Source: Gammaproteobacteria bacterium
Lineage (GTDB): Bacteria; Pseudomonadota; Gammaproteobacteria; Steroidobacterales; GCA-2729495
DNA: 64,000 nt
Direction: 5' to 3'
Assembly: GCA_028285245.1 (NCBI GenBank)
Contig: JANQPY010000016.1
Location: 217,404-281,403, forward strand
Shown: piece by piece, positions 43,552 to 54,023 of the stretch
Numbering within the stretch: position 1 is the stretch's first letter
Layout: every line of letters starts with the position of its first letter
Position numbers and translations under genes: made by a program
Notes under the pieces: generated by a model
What the model was told of the DNA's origin: nothing
Seen by the model: the letters and a program-made list of their open reading frames with translations, nothing else
Databases searched by the model: none

Positions 43552-45560
43552 TACCGGACCCGCATGCCGTTCTTGGCGCCCGCGTCGGGTGAGAGCAGGT
43601 AGATATCCTTGCCGCCCGGACCCGCGGCGAGCAGCATGCCTTCGGATACGCCGAAGCGCATCTTTCGCGGCGCCAGGTTAGCGACCAGGATGACCTGGCG
43701 CCCGACAAGTTGCTCAGGGTCGTAGGCACTACGAATGCCCGCAAACACGTTGCGCTGTTCATTGCCCAGATCTACCTGCACCCGCAGCAGTTTGTCCGCG
43801 CCCGCAACGAGTTCCGCAGCGGTCACGGTGGCGACTCTCAGGTCCACCTCCAGGAACTGGTCCAGATTGATCACCGCGTTGGCGTCGTTACTATCGGCGG
43901 AGGTCTTCGCTTCGGCTGGAGCGGGTTTGCTGTCATCAATCATTTGCCGTACCGATTTTTCCTCGCAGCGAGAGAGCAAAGGCGAGAAGCTATCTATTTG
44001 ATGGCCCAGTAGTGGCTCCGCCGGACTATCCCAGGTCAGTGGGCCGCTACTCAAAAATGCCTCCGCATCGCCCACTACCCTGGGCAGGACCGGTTTCAAG
44101 TAGGTTGCGATTACGCGGAACAGATTGAGCCCCTGGGTGCAAACGGCCTGTACCTTATCCGCTGTGCCCGGGTCCTTGGCAAGTACCCATGGCTTGTGTT
44201 CATCAATGTACTGATTGGCGCGGTCGGCGAGCCGCATGATGCTGCGCATGGCCCGGCTGAATTCCCGCTTCTCATACGCATTCGCAATAGATTCTCCCGC
44301 CGCAACGAACTCTGCATAGAGACCCGGGTCGTCGAGACTATCGGCCAGCGCGCCGGCGAACTGCCGAGTGATGAAGCCGGCGCAACGGCTGGCGATGTTG
44401 ACGAATTTGCCGACGAGGTCTGCGTTCACGCGGCTTACAAAATCGTCAGTGTTCAGGTCGATATCGTCGAGGCCGGAGCCCAGCTTACAGGCGTAGTAGT
44501 ACCGCAGATACTCGGGATCCAGATGCTTAAAGTAAGTTTCTGCGGCGACGAAAGTGCCGCGGGACTTCGACATCTTCTCGCCATTGACCGTTAGGAAGCC
44601 GTGCACGAATACACCGGTCGGCTTCCGGTAGCCAGCTGCTTCCAATACGGCCGGCCAGAAGAGCGTGTGGAAATAGGCTATGTCTTTACCTATGAAGTGA
44701 TAAAGCTCGCGACTGGAATCCGCGGCGAAGTAATCATCAACGCTGATTTCCTGCTTGCTCGCGGCCAGATTTGCCAGGCTCGCGATGTAGCCGATGGGCG
44801 CATCCAGCCACACATAAAAATACTTGTCTGCGGTGTTCGGAATCCGAAAGCCAAAGTAAGGCGCGTCCCTGGAGATATCCCAGTCCTGAAGCCCCGCGTC
44901 GAACCACTCGTCTAGTTTCTTGGCGACTCCCTTGTCAACCACGCCTGAGCGAGTCCATGACCTCAGCGACTGCTCATACCGGCCAAGCTGAAAGAAGTAG
45001 TGTTCAGATTCCCGTTGGATGGGAGTTGTATTGGTGAGCACTGAACGCGGCTCGACCAGGTCAGCTGGGGCATAGGTGCGCCCGCAGGCTTCGCAGCTAT
45101 CGCCATACTGATCGGAGGCGCCGCAGTAGGGGCAGGATCCACGCACGAATCGGTCCGGCAAGAACATGCCTGCTTCGGCATCGAATGCCTGCCTGATCGT
45201 CCTCCGACTGATGAGTCCGGCAGCGTCGAGTTTGGAGTAGATCTGTTCTACAAGACCCTGATTTTCTTTCGAATGCGTGCTGTGAAAATTGTCGAACCGA
45301 ATCCCGAAGGCTGAGAAGTCCCGCCGGTGCTCCGCCCGATAGCGCTCGACCAGCTCCTCAGGTTCGATCTCCAACTCTCGGGCCTTGAGCATGATGGGCG
45401 TGCCGTGCGCATCACTGGCGCACAGGTACAGACAAGCATGCCCGCGCAGCTTTTGAAAGCGCACCCAGATATCAGACTGCAGGTATTCGACCAGATGGCC
45501 TAGATGTATCGGCCCGTTCGCGTAGGGCAGGGCGCTGGTAACCAGAATGTTTCGCGACAC
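43551..45560 (-). CDS. metG: Methionyl-tRNA synthetase
   Basis: Class I synthetase, about 669 aa, E. coli-like long form. HIGH-type motif [12 protein letters not shown], zinc-knuckle Cys pairs (CPYCGAS, CEACG), KMSKSRGTF, and a C-terminal EMAP/Trbp111 tRNA-binding domain ([20 protein letters not shown]). I use the GTG at 45560 ([16 protein letters not shown]), matching the usual N-terminus; the frame is open to a TTG at 45590. Upstream of and overlapping rnfA. Confidence 0.95.
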   Translation of the reverse strand: MSRNILVTSALPYANGPIHLGHLVEYLQSDIWVRFQKLRGHACLYLCASDAHGTPIMLKARELEIEPEELVERYRAEHRRDFSAFGIRFDNFHSTHSKENQGLVEQIYSKLDAAGLISRRTIRQAFDAEAGMFLPDRFVRGSCPYCGASDQYGDSCEACGRTYAPADLVEPRSVLTNTTPIQRESEHYFFQLGRYEQSLRSWTRSGVVDKGVAKKLDEWFDAGLQDWDISRDAPYFGFRIPNTADKYFYVWLDAPIGYIASLANLAASKQEISVDDYFAADSSRELYHFIGKDIAYFHTLFWPAVLEAAGYRKPTGVFVHGFLTVNGEKMSKSRGTFVAAETYFKHLDPEYLRYYYACKLGSGLDDIDLNTDDFVSRVNADLVGKFVNIASRCAGFITRQFAGALADSLDDPGLYAEFVAAGESIANAYEKREFSRAMRSIMRLADRANQYIDEHKPWVLAKDPGTADKVQAVCTQGLNLFRVIATYLKPVLPRVVGDAEAFLSSGPLTWDSPAEPLLGHQIDSFSPLLSRCEEKSVRQMIDDSKPAPAEAKTSADSNDANAVINLDQFLEVDLRVATVTAAELVAGADKLLRVQVDLGNEQRNVFAGIRSAYDPEQLVGRQVILVANLAPRKMRFGVSEGMLLAAGPGGKDIYLLSPDAGAKNGMRVR

Positions 45561-45690
45561 GCCGCTGATACTCGCCCGGCAAAAAGGCAATGCTAGCAGG
45601 CGGGGGTCCGCCGGCGCGAGCGTTCCTAAGGGTGATTAGCGGGTCTCGAAGCAGGCTCTTGTCGAGGGATGCCTGCTGGCCGCCGGCAAA

Positions 45691-46755
45691 CTACTTGCCG
45701 TCGGTTCGGAACTCTTCGAACTTGCGCTTTTCAATCGCGGCTTCGTAGGCGGTCGCGCCCGAAACAACCCCATCGTCCAGGAGCTTGCGAATCGCGGTGT
45801 CCATCGTATTCATGCCTGCCTGCCTGCCGCTTTGCATGGCCGTCTCCAGCTGGTCAAGCTTGCCCTGTCGAATCAGGTTGGAAATCGCCGGCGTGTTCAC
45901 CATGATTTCCAGTGCCGCAACGAGACCTGGCTTGTCGGCACGCGGTAGCAGTTGCTGGGAGATCACGCCGCGCAAAGACGTTGATAGCATGGTGCGGACA
46001 TGCGATTGCTTGTCTGCCGGAAACGAGTTGACTATGCGATCAACAGTGGGTGCTGCACCGTTGGTGTGCAGCGTACCCATGACCAGAATCCCCATTTCCG
46101 CCGCGGTTACGGCGATGCTGACCGTTTCCAGATCGCGCATTTCGCCGACCAGGATGACGTCCGGGTCCTCGCGTAGCCCGGAATGCAGTGCGCTGGCAAA
46201 ACTCGAGGTGTGGCGGCCAATCTCACGTTGGCTGATCAGGCAGCGCTTGCGTTGATGGACAAACTCGATCGGATCTTCAATCGTCAGGATATGGCCGTTC
46301 AGACGGTTATTAATCTGGTCGATCATGGCCGCAAGCGTGGTGGATTTGCCGGATCCGGTTTTGCCCGTGACCAGGATCATGCCCTGGGTGTTGCGGCACA
46401 AATTTTCGACCGCTGGCGGCATACTGAGCTCTTCCAGTGTTTTCGCCTGTGAGGGTATTGCGCGAAACACGCCGCCCATGCCGCCAAGATGCCTGAGAAT
46501 ATTGACGCGGAACCGCGCTACTCCATCAACGGCGTAGGCGAAGTCGGCGGCATCGTGGGCTTCGTAATCCTTGCGCGTGGCCGCAGTCATGATGCCAAGC
46601 AGCGCCTCGGACACGTCTTCAGCCGACAATATGTCGCTGGCCACCGGCTCGAGGTTGCCATAGACGCGCATCCGAATGGGCTGCCCGGCAATGACATGCA
46701 GGTCGGAGCCGTTGCGGGAAACCAGTTGCTTCAGGTGGTCGTCGATCAGGCTCAT
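45691..46755 (-). CDS. pilU: PilT/PilU-family type IV pilus retraction ATPase
   Basis: 354 aa hexameric secretion ATPase. Walker A GKTGSGKST, Walker B region LVGEMRDLETVSIAVTAAE, Asp box LTIEDPIEFVHQ, His box MGTLHTNGAA. The N-terminal PAS-like region has SDLHVIAGQPIRMRVYG. I call it PilU-like because it is the second member of a PilT-type pair, but it differs from the canonical Pseudomonas PilT and PilU, so a PilT3-type name may be better. 16 nt after the other ATPase gene. Confidence 0.8.
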   Translation of the reverse strand: MSLIDDHLKQLVSRNGSDLHVIAGQPIRMRVYGNLEPVASDILSAEDVSEALLGIMTAATRKDYEAHDAADFAYAVDGVARFRVNILRHLGGMGGVFRAIPSQAKTLEELSMPPAVENLCRNTQGMILVTGKTGSGKSTTLAAMIDQINNRLNGHILTIEDPIEFVHQRKRCLISQREIGRHTSSFASALHSGLREDPDVILVGEMRDLETVSIAVTAAEMGILVMGTLHTNGAAPTVDRIVNSFPADKQSHVRTMLSTSLRGVISQQLLPRADKPGLVAALEIMVNTPAISNLIRQGKLDQLETAMQSGRQAGMNTMDTAIRKLLDDGVVSGATAYEAAIEKRKFEEFRTDGK

Positions 46756-46771
46756 TGCTCAGCCGCCGCGG

Positions 46772-47863
46772 TCATTTGCTGATCTCGAACTTGGGCAGAA
46801 CGGTCGTGTCCGTGACGAATTTCAAGAAGACGTTCTTGTCGCTGCCGAAGCGGAAGGCGTCGTCCGGATCCATGCGTTTCGAATGAATGCCGTCGAGCAG
46901 GGATTGGTCCATGGTCTGCATGCCCAGATCCTTGCCCGTCTGGAGCTGCGCGGGAATCTGGTGGGTCTGATCAGTCATGATCAGCTTGGCAATCGCACGT
47001 GTCATGACCATGATTTCCATCGCGGCCGTGCGGCCCTTGCCGTCCGGTGTCTTGATGAGGTTCTGCGTCACCACCGCATTGAGCCCCTGCGCCAGAAAGC
47101 TCTTGGTCTGCTCCCGCATATCGCCGGGTAGAGCATCAATGACCCGGTCAATGGTCTTTACCGCGCCGGTGGTGTGCAAGGTGCCCAACACAAGGTGGCC
47201 TGTTTCAGCCGCGGTCATGGCCATGGAGATAGTCTCGGCGTCGCGCAGCTCGCCGACCAGAATGACGTCCGGATCCTCTCGCAGTGCAGCGCGAATGCCG
47301 TCGGCGAAACTACCCAGGTGTGTGCCGAGTTCCCGCTGGACGATTTGCGAGCGTTGGCTCTCGTGCACGAATTCAATCGGGTCTTCCAGGCTGATGATGT
47401 TCGCGTTGCGGGAACGGTTGAGGTAATCAATCATCGCTGCAAGCGTGGTCGATTTCCCCGTTCCGGTCGAGCCTGTGACCAGGACCATGCCCTGATGATG
47501 ATCGCAAAGCGACTGCAAGACATCTGGAAGATCTAGGCTATCTAGCGTCGGAATATCGTTGGGAATAAACCGGAACGTTGCGCCGACACCGGTATCTTTG
47601 CGAAACACATTGACTCGAAACCGGCCACCGTCCTCCGACACATAGGAGAAGTCGAGATCATGGCCGGCAAGAAATCGCTCTTTAAGTTTTGGCGAGAGAA
47701 TCTCGTCAATGTACCCATCGAGCTCCGTGTCCTTTAGTTCGCGAAACTTGATAGGCATCAGATCGCCGTGCATGCGGAGCATCGGCGGCACGCCCACAGC
47801 CAGATGAACATCTGAGCAGCCCTGGGTGAGTCCCAGCTTCAGGAATGAGTCAATTCGTGCCAT
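46772..47863 (-). CDS. pilT: PilT-family type IV pilus ATPase
   Basis: 363 aa. N-terminal CSDVHLAVGVPPMLRMHGDLMP, Walker A GSTGTGKST, Asp box SLEDPIEFVH, Walker B LVGELRDAETISMAMTAAE, His box LGTLHTTGAVKTIDR. Its C-terminal extension beyond the ATPase core (FGSDKNVFLKFVTD) is typical of PilU-like/accessory retraction motors. It is 22 nt downstream of the HEAT-kinase gene and 16 nt before the second ATPase. Which member is the main motor cannot be decided from sequence. Confidence 0.82.
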   Translation of the reverse strand: MARIDSFLKLGLTQGCSDVHLAVGVPPMLRMHGDLMPIKFRELKDTELDGYIDEILSPKLKERFLAGHDLDFSYVSEDGGRFRVNVFRKDTGVGATFRFIPNDIPTLDSLDLPDVLQSLCDHHQGMVLVTGSTGTGKSTTLAAMIDYLNRSRNANIISLEDPIEFVHESQRSQIVQRELGTHLGSFADGIRAALREDPDVILVGELRDAETISMAMTAAETGHLVLGTLHTTGAVKTIDRVIDALPGDMREQTKSFLAQGLNAVVTQNLIKTPDGKGRTAAMEIMVMTRAIAKLIMTDQTHQIPAQLQTGKDLGMQTMDQSLLDGIHSKRMDPDDAFRFGSDKNVFLKFVTDTTVLPKFEISK

Positions 47864-47885
47864 GCGCGGCGTATTGCACCACAGA

Positions 47886-50282
47886 TCAGGCTGCGGCGTT
47901 CAAGGATTCGCGTAATTCATCCATCGACTCGTAGCGCTTCAGCTTGTCGACGGCCATGGCCTTGCCCACGATGGCGGCGAGGTCGGGCGGGATTTCCTTG
48001 TTGATCTCCTCGCAGCGTTGCGCCTTGCCCTGAACGTGCTGGTACATCACCGCCATGTGATCCCCCTTGGAGTAGGGCGGTACGCCGGTCACCATCTCGT
48101 ACATGATCACGCCCAGGCTGTAGATATCCGCACGCACATCCACTTTCTTGCCGAGGATTTGTTCCGGCGCCATGTATTTGGGTGAGCCAATGACATAACC
48201 GGTCTTGGTGAGCTGGGTGTCGCCACTGGACGCGGCCGCCGCGACACCAAAGTCCACAATCTTAAGCAGTCCGGAATCGTTAATCAGGATGTTTGCCGGC
48301 TTTAGATCGCGATGCACGATACCCACCTGGTGAGCAACTGACATGCCCGTAGCAATGTCGATCGCCCAGCCCTTGGCTTTGTCGAACGGCAGCGGCTTGC
48401 GCCCTGTGAGTTCGCCGCCCAGCGTATGCGAAGGAAAGTACTCCATGGAGATCGCATAGTTTCCGCCCAGGCTGACGAAGTCGTAGATACGAATGACGTT
48501 TTCGTGCGTGATCTTGCGGGAATACCTGAGCTCATGGACGAAGCGCTTCATCATCTCCTCGTCGGAGCTGACGTTGGCGTTCAGGAACTTGAGAATTAAC
48601 CGCTCTTCAACAACGATGTCTTCCACTAACAGCACTGTGCCGAAGGCGCCCTTGCCAATTTGCTCAATAAAGCGATAGCGCGACTCGATGACATCGCCGG
48701 GTTTGAGTTTGGTGATGTCCAGTGTCTGCGCGGCCGTAGCGGCTGCCGCCCGCTCGACATCGGCGCTGTCGACCAGCAGTGTCTTGGCGGGCTGCTCGGG
48801 TAACGCTTGTTCGGACGGTGCGCTATCGGCAGGCGGCGCCTCCGACATCGTGGCGGAGAAACGATTATCAATACGCACTACGGCATCGGCAGCCACTCTA
48901 GCCAGAGTTTCGTCGCCGCCCGTCATGATGGGTTGCAGGCGTGATTTGATGGTGTCTGCGGTTTTCTCGCTGGTCAGTTTTGAAATCGCATTCACGGCCT
49001 CGATGCGAATCTCTTTTTCTTCCCGGTCCAGCATTGGCACAAGCTTGCTGAGGACCGTTTCATCCCCTAGCTTGCCCAGCGCTCGCATGGCTGCCGGGAC
49101 AGACCTTGGGTCGCCATCCAGCATCTTGCTAAGCGCCGGGACCGCTCTGGCATCACCGATTTCAGCCAGTGCGTCGGCGGCGCGTTCACGCACCCACCAG
49201 TCGTCATCCCGGGTCGCCTCCATAAGATGTTCAACTGCGCGTTCATCTTTGGTCTGGTTCAGAATCTCTATGGCGGAGCGCCGGATGTTTTCGTTCTGGT
49301 CCCGGATCAGATGCAGCACCGCGTCCATAACTTTCGGGCCGCCAATCGTCGCCAACGCGTCAGATGCACGCGAGCGCACCCACCAGTCGTCATCTTCGAT
49401 CGCGTTAAGCAAGTGACGAATAGAGGCCGGTTCTGCAATCTCGTTGAGTACTTCCACCGCTGAACGCCGCGCGTACTCATTTTCATCCTTGAGCACCTGA
49501 ACGAGGTACTTCATTGTGTCTGGATGCCGTTGCTGGACCAGCAGGTCGACGGCCTTGCTTTGCACTTCCAGGTCGATATCGGTGAGCAGCGAGCAAATCA
49601 GCTTGACGTTGCGCTCGCCATCCATGTTCATGAGGGCCTGCAAGGCAGACTGGCGTACCGTTTTGTTGCCATCGGTAAGCTGTTGCTCCAGCGCGTGCGC
49701 AACGTCCTGGCGATTAAAGCGCGCCAGTACCTGGATAATGTGGATGCGAATTGCGGTGTCTTTGCCAGTCAGTCTTGAGATGAGATCAGGGACATGTGCA
49801 TCCGTGGCGATTTCGCTAATTATCTTGAACAGCGCAGCTTTCTCGCGCGGCGGAACGTCGTAGGCGTGCCTGACCAGCGTGGGCACAGCGAGGCGGCTCT
49901 TCTTGTTTCGCAGCACTTCGATAACAGCGGGTGTGGAAACGCCTTCCTCGCCCAATAACGCAAGCAACTGGCCTGTGTCGTAGCTATTGGCCGAGACCAA
50001 TGCGGAGGCTACGCCAGACACGCAGCGCTGGTCGGCGTGACCCAGGCCCTCAGCGAAGTGGGCGAATGTCTTATCGGAAATCTGGCTGGAGAGTGTTTCG
50101 ACCAGCACGGTCGTCTGCTGCTTGTTGGCGGCCGCCAGCGCATCGATGACATGAGGTATCGCTGCGGCCCCGGCTTTTTTGAGCGATTCTGCGGCCTTGC
50201 GCGAGTTTGGTGCGTTAGTGTCCGTCTCATCCAGCAGCTGGGCTATCGAGCGTTCCGCCTTTAGAGTGCTAAGGAATTTCAT
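47886..50282 (-). CDS. HEAT-repeat protein with C-terminal Ser/Thr kinase domain
   Basis: 798 aa, cytosolic. Residues about 20-480 form at least ten HEAT-like repeats; two near-copies DDDWWVRSRASDALATIG and DDDWWVRERAADALAEIG, and neighbouring RRSAIEILN/RRSAVEVLN, are obvious. A Pro/Ala linker (about 485-535) leads to a Hanks-type kinase: IGKGAFGTV, catalytic Lys in LILKFLN, HRDLKPANIL, DFGVA, GSPKYMAPEQ, DIYSLGVIMYEM; all catalytic residues are present. First gene of a tight trio with two PilT-type ATPases, so the kinase probably scaffolds or phosphorylates the retraction motor (inference). Confidence 0.9.
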   Translation of the reverse strand: MKFLSTLKAERSIAQLLDETDTNAPNSRKAAESLKKAGAAAIPHVIDALAAANKQQTTVLVETLSSQISDKTFAHFAEGLGHADQRCVSGVASALVSANSYDTGQLLALLGEEGVSTPAVIEVLRNKKSRLAVPTLVRHAYDVPPREKAALFKIISEIATDAHVPDLISRLTGKDTAIRIHIIQVLARFNRQDVAHALEQQLTDGNKTVRQSALQALMNMDGERNVKLICSLLTDIDLEVQSKAVDLLVQQRHPDTMKYLVQVLKDENEYARRSAVEVLNEIAEPASIRHLLNAIEDDDWWVRSRASDALATIGGPKVMDAVLHLIRDQNENIRRSAIEILNQTKDERAVEHLMEATRDDDWWVRERAADALAEIGDARAVPALSKMLDGDPRSVPAAMRALGKLGDETVLSKLVPMLDREEKEIRIEAVNAISKLTSEKTADTIKSRLQPIMTGGDETLARVAADAVVRIDNRFSATMSEAPPADSAPSEQALPEQPAKTLLVDSADVERAAAATAAQTLDITKLKPGDVIESRYRFIEQIGKGAFGTVLLVEDIVVEERLILKFLNANVSSDEEMMKRFVHELRYSRKITHENVIRIYDFVSLGGNYAISMEYFPSHTLGGELTGRKPLPFDKAKGWAIDIATGMSVAHQVGIVHRDLKPANILINDSGLLKIVDFGVAAAASSGDTQLTKTGYVIGSPKYMAPEQILGKKVDVRADIYSLGVIMYEMVTGVPPYSKGDHMAVMYQHVQGKAQRCEEINKEIPPDLAAIVGKAMAVDKLKRYESMDELRESLNAAA

Positions 50283-50507
50283 CTCGCCTGCTGCTTACCT
50301 TCGCGCCATCCGGGCAGCGGAAATGTGCGGACACTATGTCAAGAAAACCGCGCCCGGATTATGCCATACGTGCATTGCCAGACCCCTGAGGTAAGAGCCA
50401 CCAAAGCCCTTGCGATGCAGGGCCTTGAGCCCAGCGGCCGTGTGCGCGCACGCTGTTAGAATGTCGCCGCTCTTGGTGCCCGCATACTGTTAAACGCGTC
50501 ACGGATC

Positions 50508-51569
50508 ATGGCAGACCCTCAGGAATCAAGTCTCATCAATCAGGTGAGCCAGGTGGCAGTGCCCGGTTTGGGCTGCGATCTCGGCGCAGCCGGCGCCGAA
50601 TTCGAGCAGTCCGCTGACGGGCTGCTCGTCAAGCTGGGTTTCCCCCATGCGGGTATCTCAGCGGAGCTTGAGGCATCTGTCGCCGCTGCAGCGGGCACCA
50701 AAACAGTGCTGCAGACGGAAATAGTTCGGCATTCCGCGCAGGGTGGCATGGCAACCTTGCCCGCGATCAAGAACGTCATTGCCGTGGCGTCGGGCAAAGG
50801 CGGCGTAGGCAAGTCTGCGCTTTCCGTGAACCTGGCGCTCGCGCTGGCCAAGGAGGGTGCTGAGGTTGGGTTGCTCGATGCCGACATCTATGGCCCGAGC
50901 CAGCCAACCATGCTGGGCCTTGAGGGCCAGCAGCCGGTCAGCCGGGATGGCAAGACGTTCGATCCGCTCGAGGCCTGGGGCCTGCAGGTCATGTCGGTCG
51001 GATTTCTTGTGCAGCGCGAGCAGGCGCTGATCTGGCGAGGCCCGATGGTCACGCAAGCGCTTCAGCAGCTTATGTTCCAAACGCAGTGGCGGGAACTGGA
51101 CTATCTGGTTGTTGATCTGCCACCCGGCACCGGTGATATTCAGCTTACGCTCACTCAGAAGATTCCAGTCAGCGGGGCTGTCGTGGTGACGACGCCGCAA
51201 GACATAGCGCTGCTGGATGCGCGCCGTGCGGTGGCAATGTTTGAGAAGGTGTCCCTGCCGGTGCTTGGCATCATTGAGAATATGAGCGGCCATACCTGCA
51301 GTCAGTGCGGACATGTGGAGCCATTGTTTGGCGAGGGCGGCGGTGCCGGACTGGCTGACGAGGCCGGCTTGCCATTGCTGGGACAAATTCCCCTGGATCT
51401 GCGCATTCGTGCGGCGCTCGATGAGGGGCGTCCGACCGTGGGTCAGGATCCGGAGTCGGAGCTGTCTCTTGCTTACAGAGCCGCCGCGCGCAGTGTTGCG
51501 TGGCGGCTGGCGTTGCGCCCGCGTGATTATCAGGCGGCGTTCGGGACCATATCAGTCGAGTCAACCTGA
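50508..51569 (+). CDS. apbC: Mrp/ApbC-type iron-sulfur carrier P-loop ATPase
   Basis: 353 aa. Deviant Walker [44 protein letters not shown], and the Cys pair [17 protein letters not shown] that holds a bridging [4Fe-4S]. The N-terminal about 90 residues correspond to a weakly conserved MIP18/DUF59-like domain. Acts in assembly or delivery of Fe-S clusters, consistent with the Fe-S-rich Rnf genes nearby though not in an operon with them. Followed by dcd after 73 nt. Confidence 0.93.
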   Translation: MADPQESSLINQVSQVAVPGLGCDLGAAGAEFEQSADGLLVKLGFPHAGISAELEASVAAAAGTKTVLQTEIVRHSAQGGMATLPAIKNVIAVASGKGGVGKSALSVNLALALAKEGAEVGLLDADIYGPSQPTMLGLEGQQPVSRDGKTFDPLEAWGLQVMSVGFLVQREQALIWRGPMVTQALQQLMFQTQWRELDYLVVDLPPGTGDIQLTLTQKIPVSGAVVVTTPQDIALLDARRAVAMFEKVSLPVLGIIENMSGHTCSQCGHVEPLFGEGGGAGLADEAGLPLLGQIPLDLRIRAALDEGRPTVGQDPESELSLAYRAAARSVAWRLALRPRDYQAAFGTISVEST

Positions 51570-51642
51570 ACTCTTGGGGGTGCTTGCCGCACTGGGCGGC
51601 GAACGTCAGACTACGCGCCTGCACAGACTTCGTCCCGCACAT

Positions 51643-52209
51643 ATGAGCATCAAATCAGATCGCTGGATCCGCAAGATGGCGGAGCAGCACGGCATGATTG
51701 AGCCGTTCGAATCAGGTCAGATATCCACCGGCAGCGACGGCCGTGTGGTGTCCTTCGGTACCTCAAGCTACGGTTATGATGTTCGCTGTGCTGCAGACTT
51801 TAAGGTGTTTACCAACATCAACTCCGCGGTGGTCGACCCGAAAGCGTTTGACGAGACCAGCTTTGTCGACAGAAAAGCGGACGTTTGCATTATTCCGCCC
51901 AACTCCTTCGTGTTGGCGAGAACTGTTGAGTACTTTCGCATTCCCCGCAACGTGCTGACAGTTTGCCTGGGCAAGTCAACCTATGCCCGCTGCGGCATCA
52001 TCGTTAACGTGACGCCGCTTGAGCCCGAATGGGAGGGGCATGTCACGCTGGAGTTTTCCAATACCACGCCACTGCCAGCCAAGATCTACGCGAATGAAGG
52101 TGTGGCGCAGATGTTGTTCTTCGAATCGGACGAGCCCTGCGAGGTCTCGTACAAAGACCGGCAGGGCAAGTACCAGGGACAAGAGGGCGTAACCTTGCCC
52201 CGGGCGTGA
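51643..52209 (+). CDS. dcd: dCTP deaminase
   Basis: 188 aa from the ATG at 51643 ([15 protein letters not shown]), the standard family N-terminus; the open frame runs further upstream without support. Motifs: [30 protein letters not shown], catalytic Glu in [13 protein letters not shown] and the nucleotide-binding C-terminal [12 protein letters not shown]. Makes dUTP for thymidylate synthesis. Mrp-dcd adjacency is common in gammaproteobacteria. Confidence 0.95.
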   Translation: MSIKSDRWIRKMAEQHGMIEPFESGQISTGSDGRVVSFGTSSYGYDVRCAADFKVFTNINSAVVDPKAFDETSFVDRKADVCIIPPNSFVLARTVEYFRIPRNVLTVCLGKSTYARCGIIVNVTPLEPEWEGHVTLEFSNTTPLPAKIYANEGVAQMLFFESDEPCEVSYKDRQGKYQGQEGVTLPRA

Positions 52210-52290
52210 TCGTTGCCAGGAACGCCCCAGCCGGTCCGTTCCTCGCTGCAACAGCCCTCTCGACGTCGGCGGAGGTCGTTGAGGACCCGG

Positions 52291-52941
52291 CTAAGCAGGT
52301 CTTCGAATGATAGGGCCATCCAATTGCCTGCCGTCCAGCCAGGCAGCGTTGTGCTCGAATACAAGCCGCCGGGTCGCGAGCCAGCCGATCGCCTCCGGGT
52401 AAATCAGGTATTCCCCGGCTTGAACCTTGGCTTTAAGGGACTTCTCCGTTTCGTCCGCTGAGATCGGGACCCGGTACTGAATGATCGCCGGCCCGGCATC
52501 TAACTCGGGCACGACAAAATGCACCGTGGAGCCGTGTTCCTCATCGCCGGCTGCCAATGCGCGAGTATAGGTGTTCAGTCCTCGATACTTTGGCAACAGA
52601 GATGGGTGGATATTGAGCATGCGCCCTGAGTAGGCCTCTACCAGGGCCGCGGGCAAAATGCGCATGAAGCCGGCCAGCACGACCAGGTCGGGACCTACGC
52701 GCTTAAGCTCCTGCTGCAATGCAGATTCGGCGATGGCCCGGTCGCCAATGGCAGCGTAATCGACAACCGTCGTGGGCGCCCGCGCTGCGCGTGCTCGCTC
52801 AAGTCCGAGGGCGTCACCCCGGTCGCTAATTACGCAGGCAATCTTCAGCGGCAGTTCCCCGCTATCAATGACCTTGAGAATGGCTTGCAGGTTGGTGCCG
52901 CTGCCTGAGATCAGCACGGCCGCCCGGGCGGCTTGCGTCAT
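52291..52941 (-). CDS. purN: Phosphoribosylglycinamide formyltransferase
   Basis: 216 aa GART, step 3 of purine synthesis using 10-formyl-THF. VLISGSGTNLQAIL, MRILPAALVEAYSGRMLNIHPSLLPKYRGLNTY (catalytic Asn and His), HGSTVHFVVPELDAGPAIIQ with the catalytic Asp. Overlaps the end of purM by 4 nt. Confidence 0.95.
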   Translation of the reverse strand: MTQAARAAVLISGSGTNLQAILKVIDSGELPLKIACVISDRGDALGLERARAARAPTTVVDYAAIGDRAIAESALQQELKRVGPDLVVLAGFMRILPAALVEAYSGRMLNIHPSLLPKYRGLNTYTRALAAGDEEHGSTVHFVVPELDAGPAIIQYRVPISADETEKSLKAKVQAGEYLIYPEAIGWLATRRLVFEHNAAWLDGRQLDGPIIRRPA

Positions 52942-53981
52942 GAGCCCAACGAACCGACGCGGACCTGACCATCGCCAGGTTGAATCTCACCCAGACGATA
53001 CACCGTCTCACCGACCTCGGTGAGCAGGCTGATGGCTTGCGCCACTGCCGCGGCTTCAACCACGACCACCATGCCGACGCCGCAGTTGAAGGTGCGACGC
53101 ATCTCCGCTTCGCTGATATCGCCGTGTTCCTGTAGCCAGGAAAAAACTGGCGGCTTCACGCATTCTTCGAGCGAGATTGCGGCATCAACGTTACCTGGCA
53201 ACACCCTTGCAAGATTCTCGGCAAGCCCGCCGCCCGTGACATGCGCAATGCCCGTCACGCTGTCGGTTTCAAGTAGCTTGAGCAGGCTGCGCACATAAAT
53301 GCGCGTCGGCTCAATCAAGCAGTCGGCAATCGCGCGTTCTTCGATTTGCTGGTCGATCCAGCCCGGTACCCGCTCCAGTACACGACGGATAAGCGAGTAG
53401 CCGTTTGAGTGCGGGCCCGATGAAGCCAGGCCCAGCACCTGATCGCCGTGGCGTATGCCGCTGCCGTCTATGAGCCGCGGCCGGTCCACCAGCCCGACGC
53501 AAAATCCGGCCAGGTCAAAGTCGCCATCCTGATAGAGCCCCGGCATCTCGGCTGTCTCGCCTCCCAGCAGCGCCGCGCCGGCCTGCCGGCATCCCGTAGC
53601 GATGCCACCCACGACCTGCGTGGCCTGGTCAACATTGAGCGAACCAGTCGCGTAGTAGTCAAGAAAAAACAGCGGCTCGGCGCCCTGCACGATGACGTCG
53701 TTAACGCACATCGCAACCAGGTCAATACCAATGGTATCCAGTCGGTTGAGCTCGAGCGCCAGCTTGAGCTTGGTGCCGACGCCATCCGTTCCGGCGACGA
53801 GCAGCGGATCCTGGCACTGGCGCAGGTCGGGCCGAAACAAACCACCGAAGCCGCCGATATCACCAACAACACCCGGGCGCCGTGTGCTTGCCACCGCGTT
53901 CTTGATGGCGCCTACCAGCGCATTGCCTGCGTCAATGTCAACACCGGCATCCCGATAAGTCAGCGGCTTGTGCTGGTTCAT
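52938..53981 (-). CDS. purM: Phosphoribosylformylglycinamidine cyclo-ligase
   Basis: 347 aa from the ATG at 53981 (MNQHKPLTYRDAGVDIDAG). AIR synthetase, step 5 of purine synthesis. Blocks: GGFGGLFRPDL, DGVGTKLKLA, LLGGETAEMPGLY and HVTGGGLAENLARVLP. purM-purN order is conserved. It is divergent from the DUF2066 gene with only about 40 bp between starts, so promoters must overlap. Confidence 0.96.
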   Translation of the reverse strand: MNQHKPLTYRDAGVDIDAGNALVGAIKNAVASTRRPGVVGDIGGFGGLFRPDLRQCQDPLLVAGTDGVGTKLKLALELNRLDTIGIDLVAMCVNDVIVQGAEPLFFLDYYATGSLNVDQATQVVGGIATGCRQAGAALLGGETAEMPGLYQDGDFDLAGFCVGLVDRPRLIDGSGIRHGDQVLGLASSGPHSNGYSLIRRVLERVPGWIDQQIEERAIADCLIEPTRIYVRSLLKLLETDSVTGIAHVTGGGLAENLARVLPGNVDAAISLEECVKPPVFSWLQEHGDISEAEMRRTFNCGVGMVVVVEAAAVAQAISLLTEVGETVYRLGEIQPGDGQVRVGSLGS

Positions 53982-54023
53982 GGTCGTAGCATCGTTCCTG
54001 AGCGCGCCGGTATCATAGTGCAA

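Noticed and set aside
49020..49500. Tandem DNA repeats in the kinase gene
   Set aside because: They are protein-level HEAT repeats (two DDDWWVR modules), explained by the domain and not by a mobile or CRISPR repeat.
53448..54023. A long plus-strand open frame upstream of the DUF2066 gene over purM
   Set aside because: It is antisense to a conserved purM; the DUF2066 signal peptide starts only at 54024.
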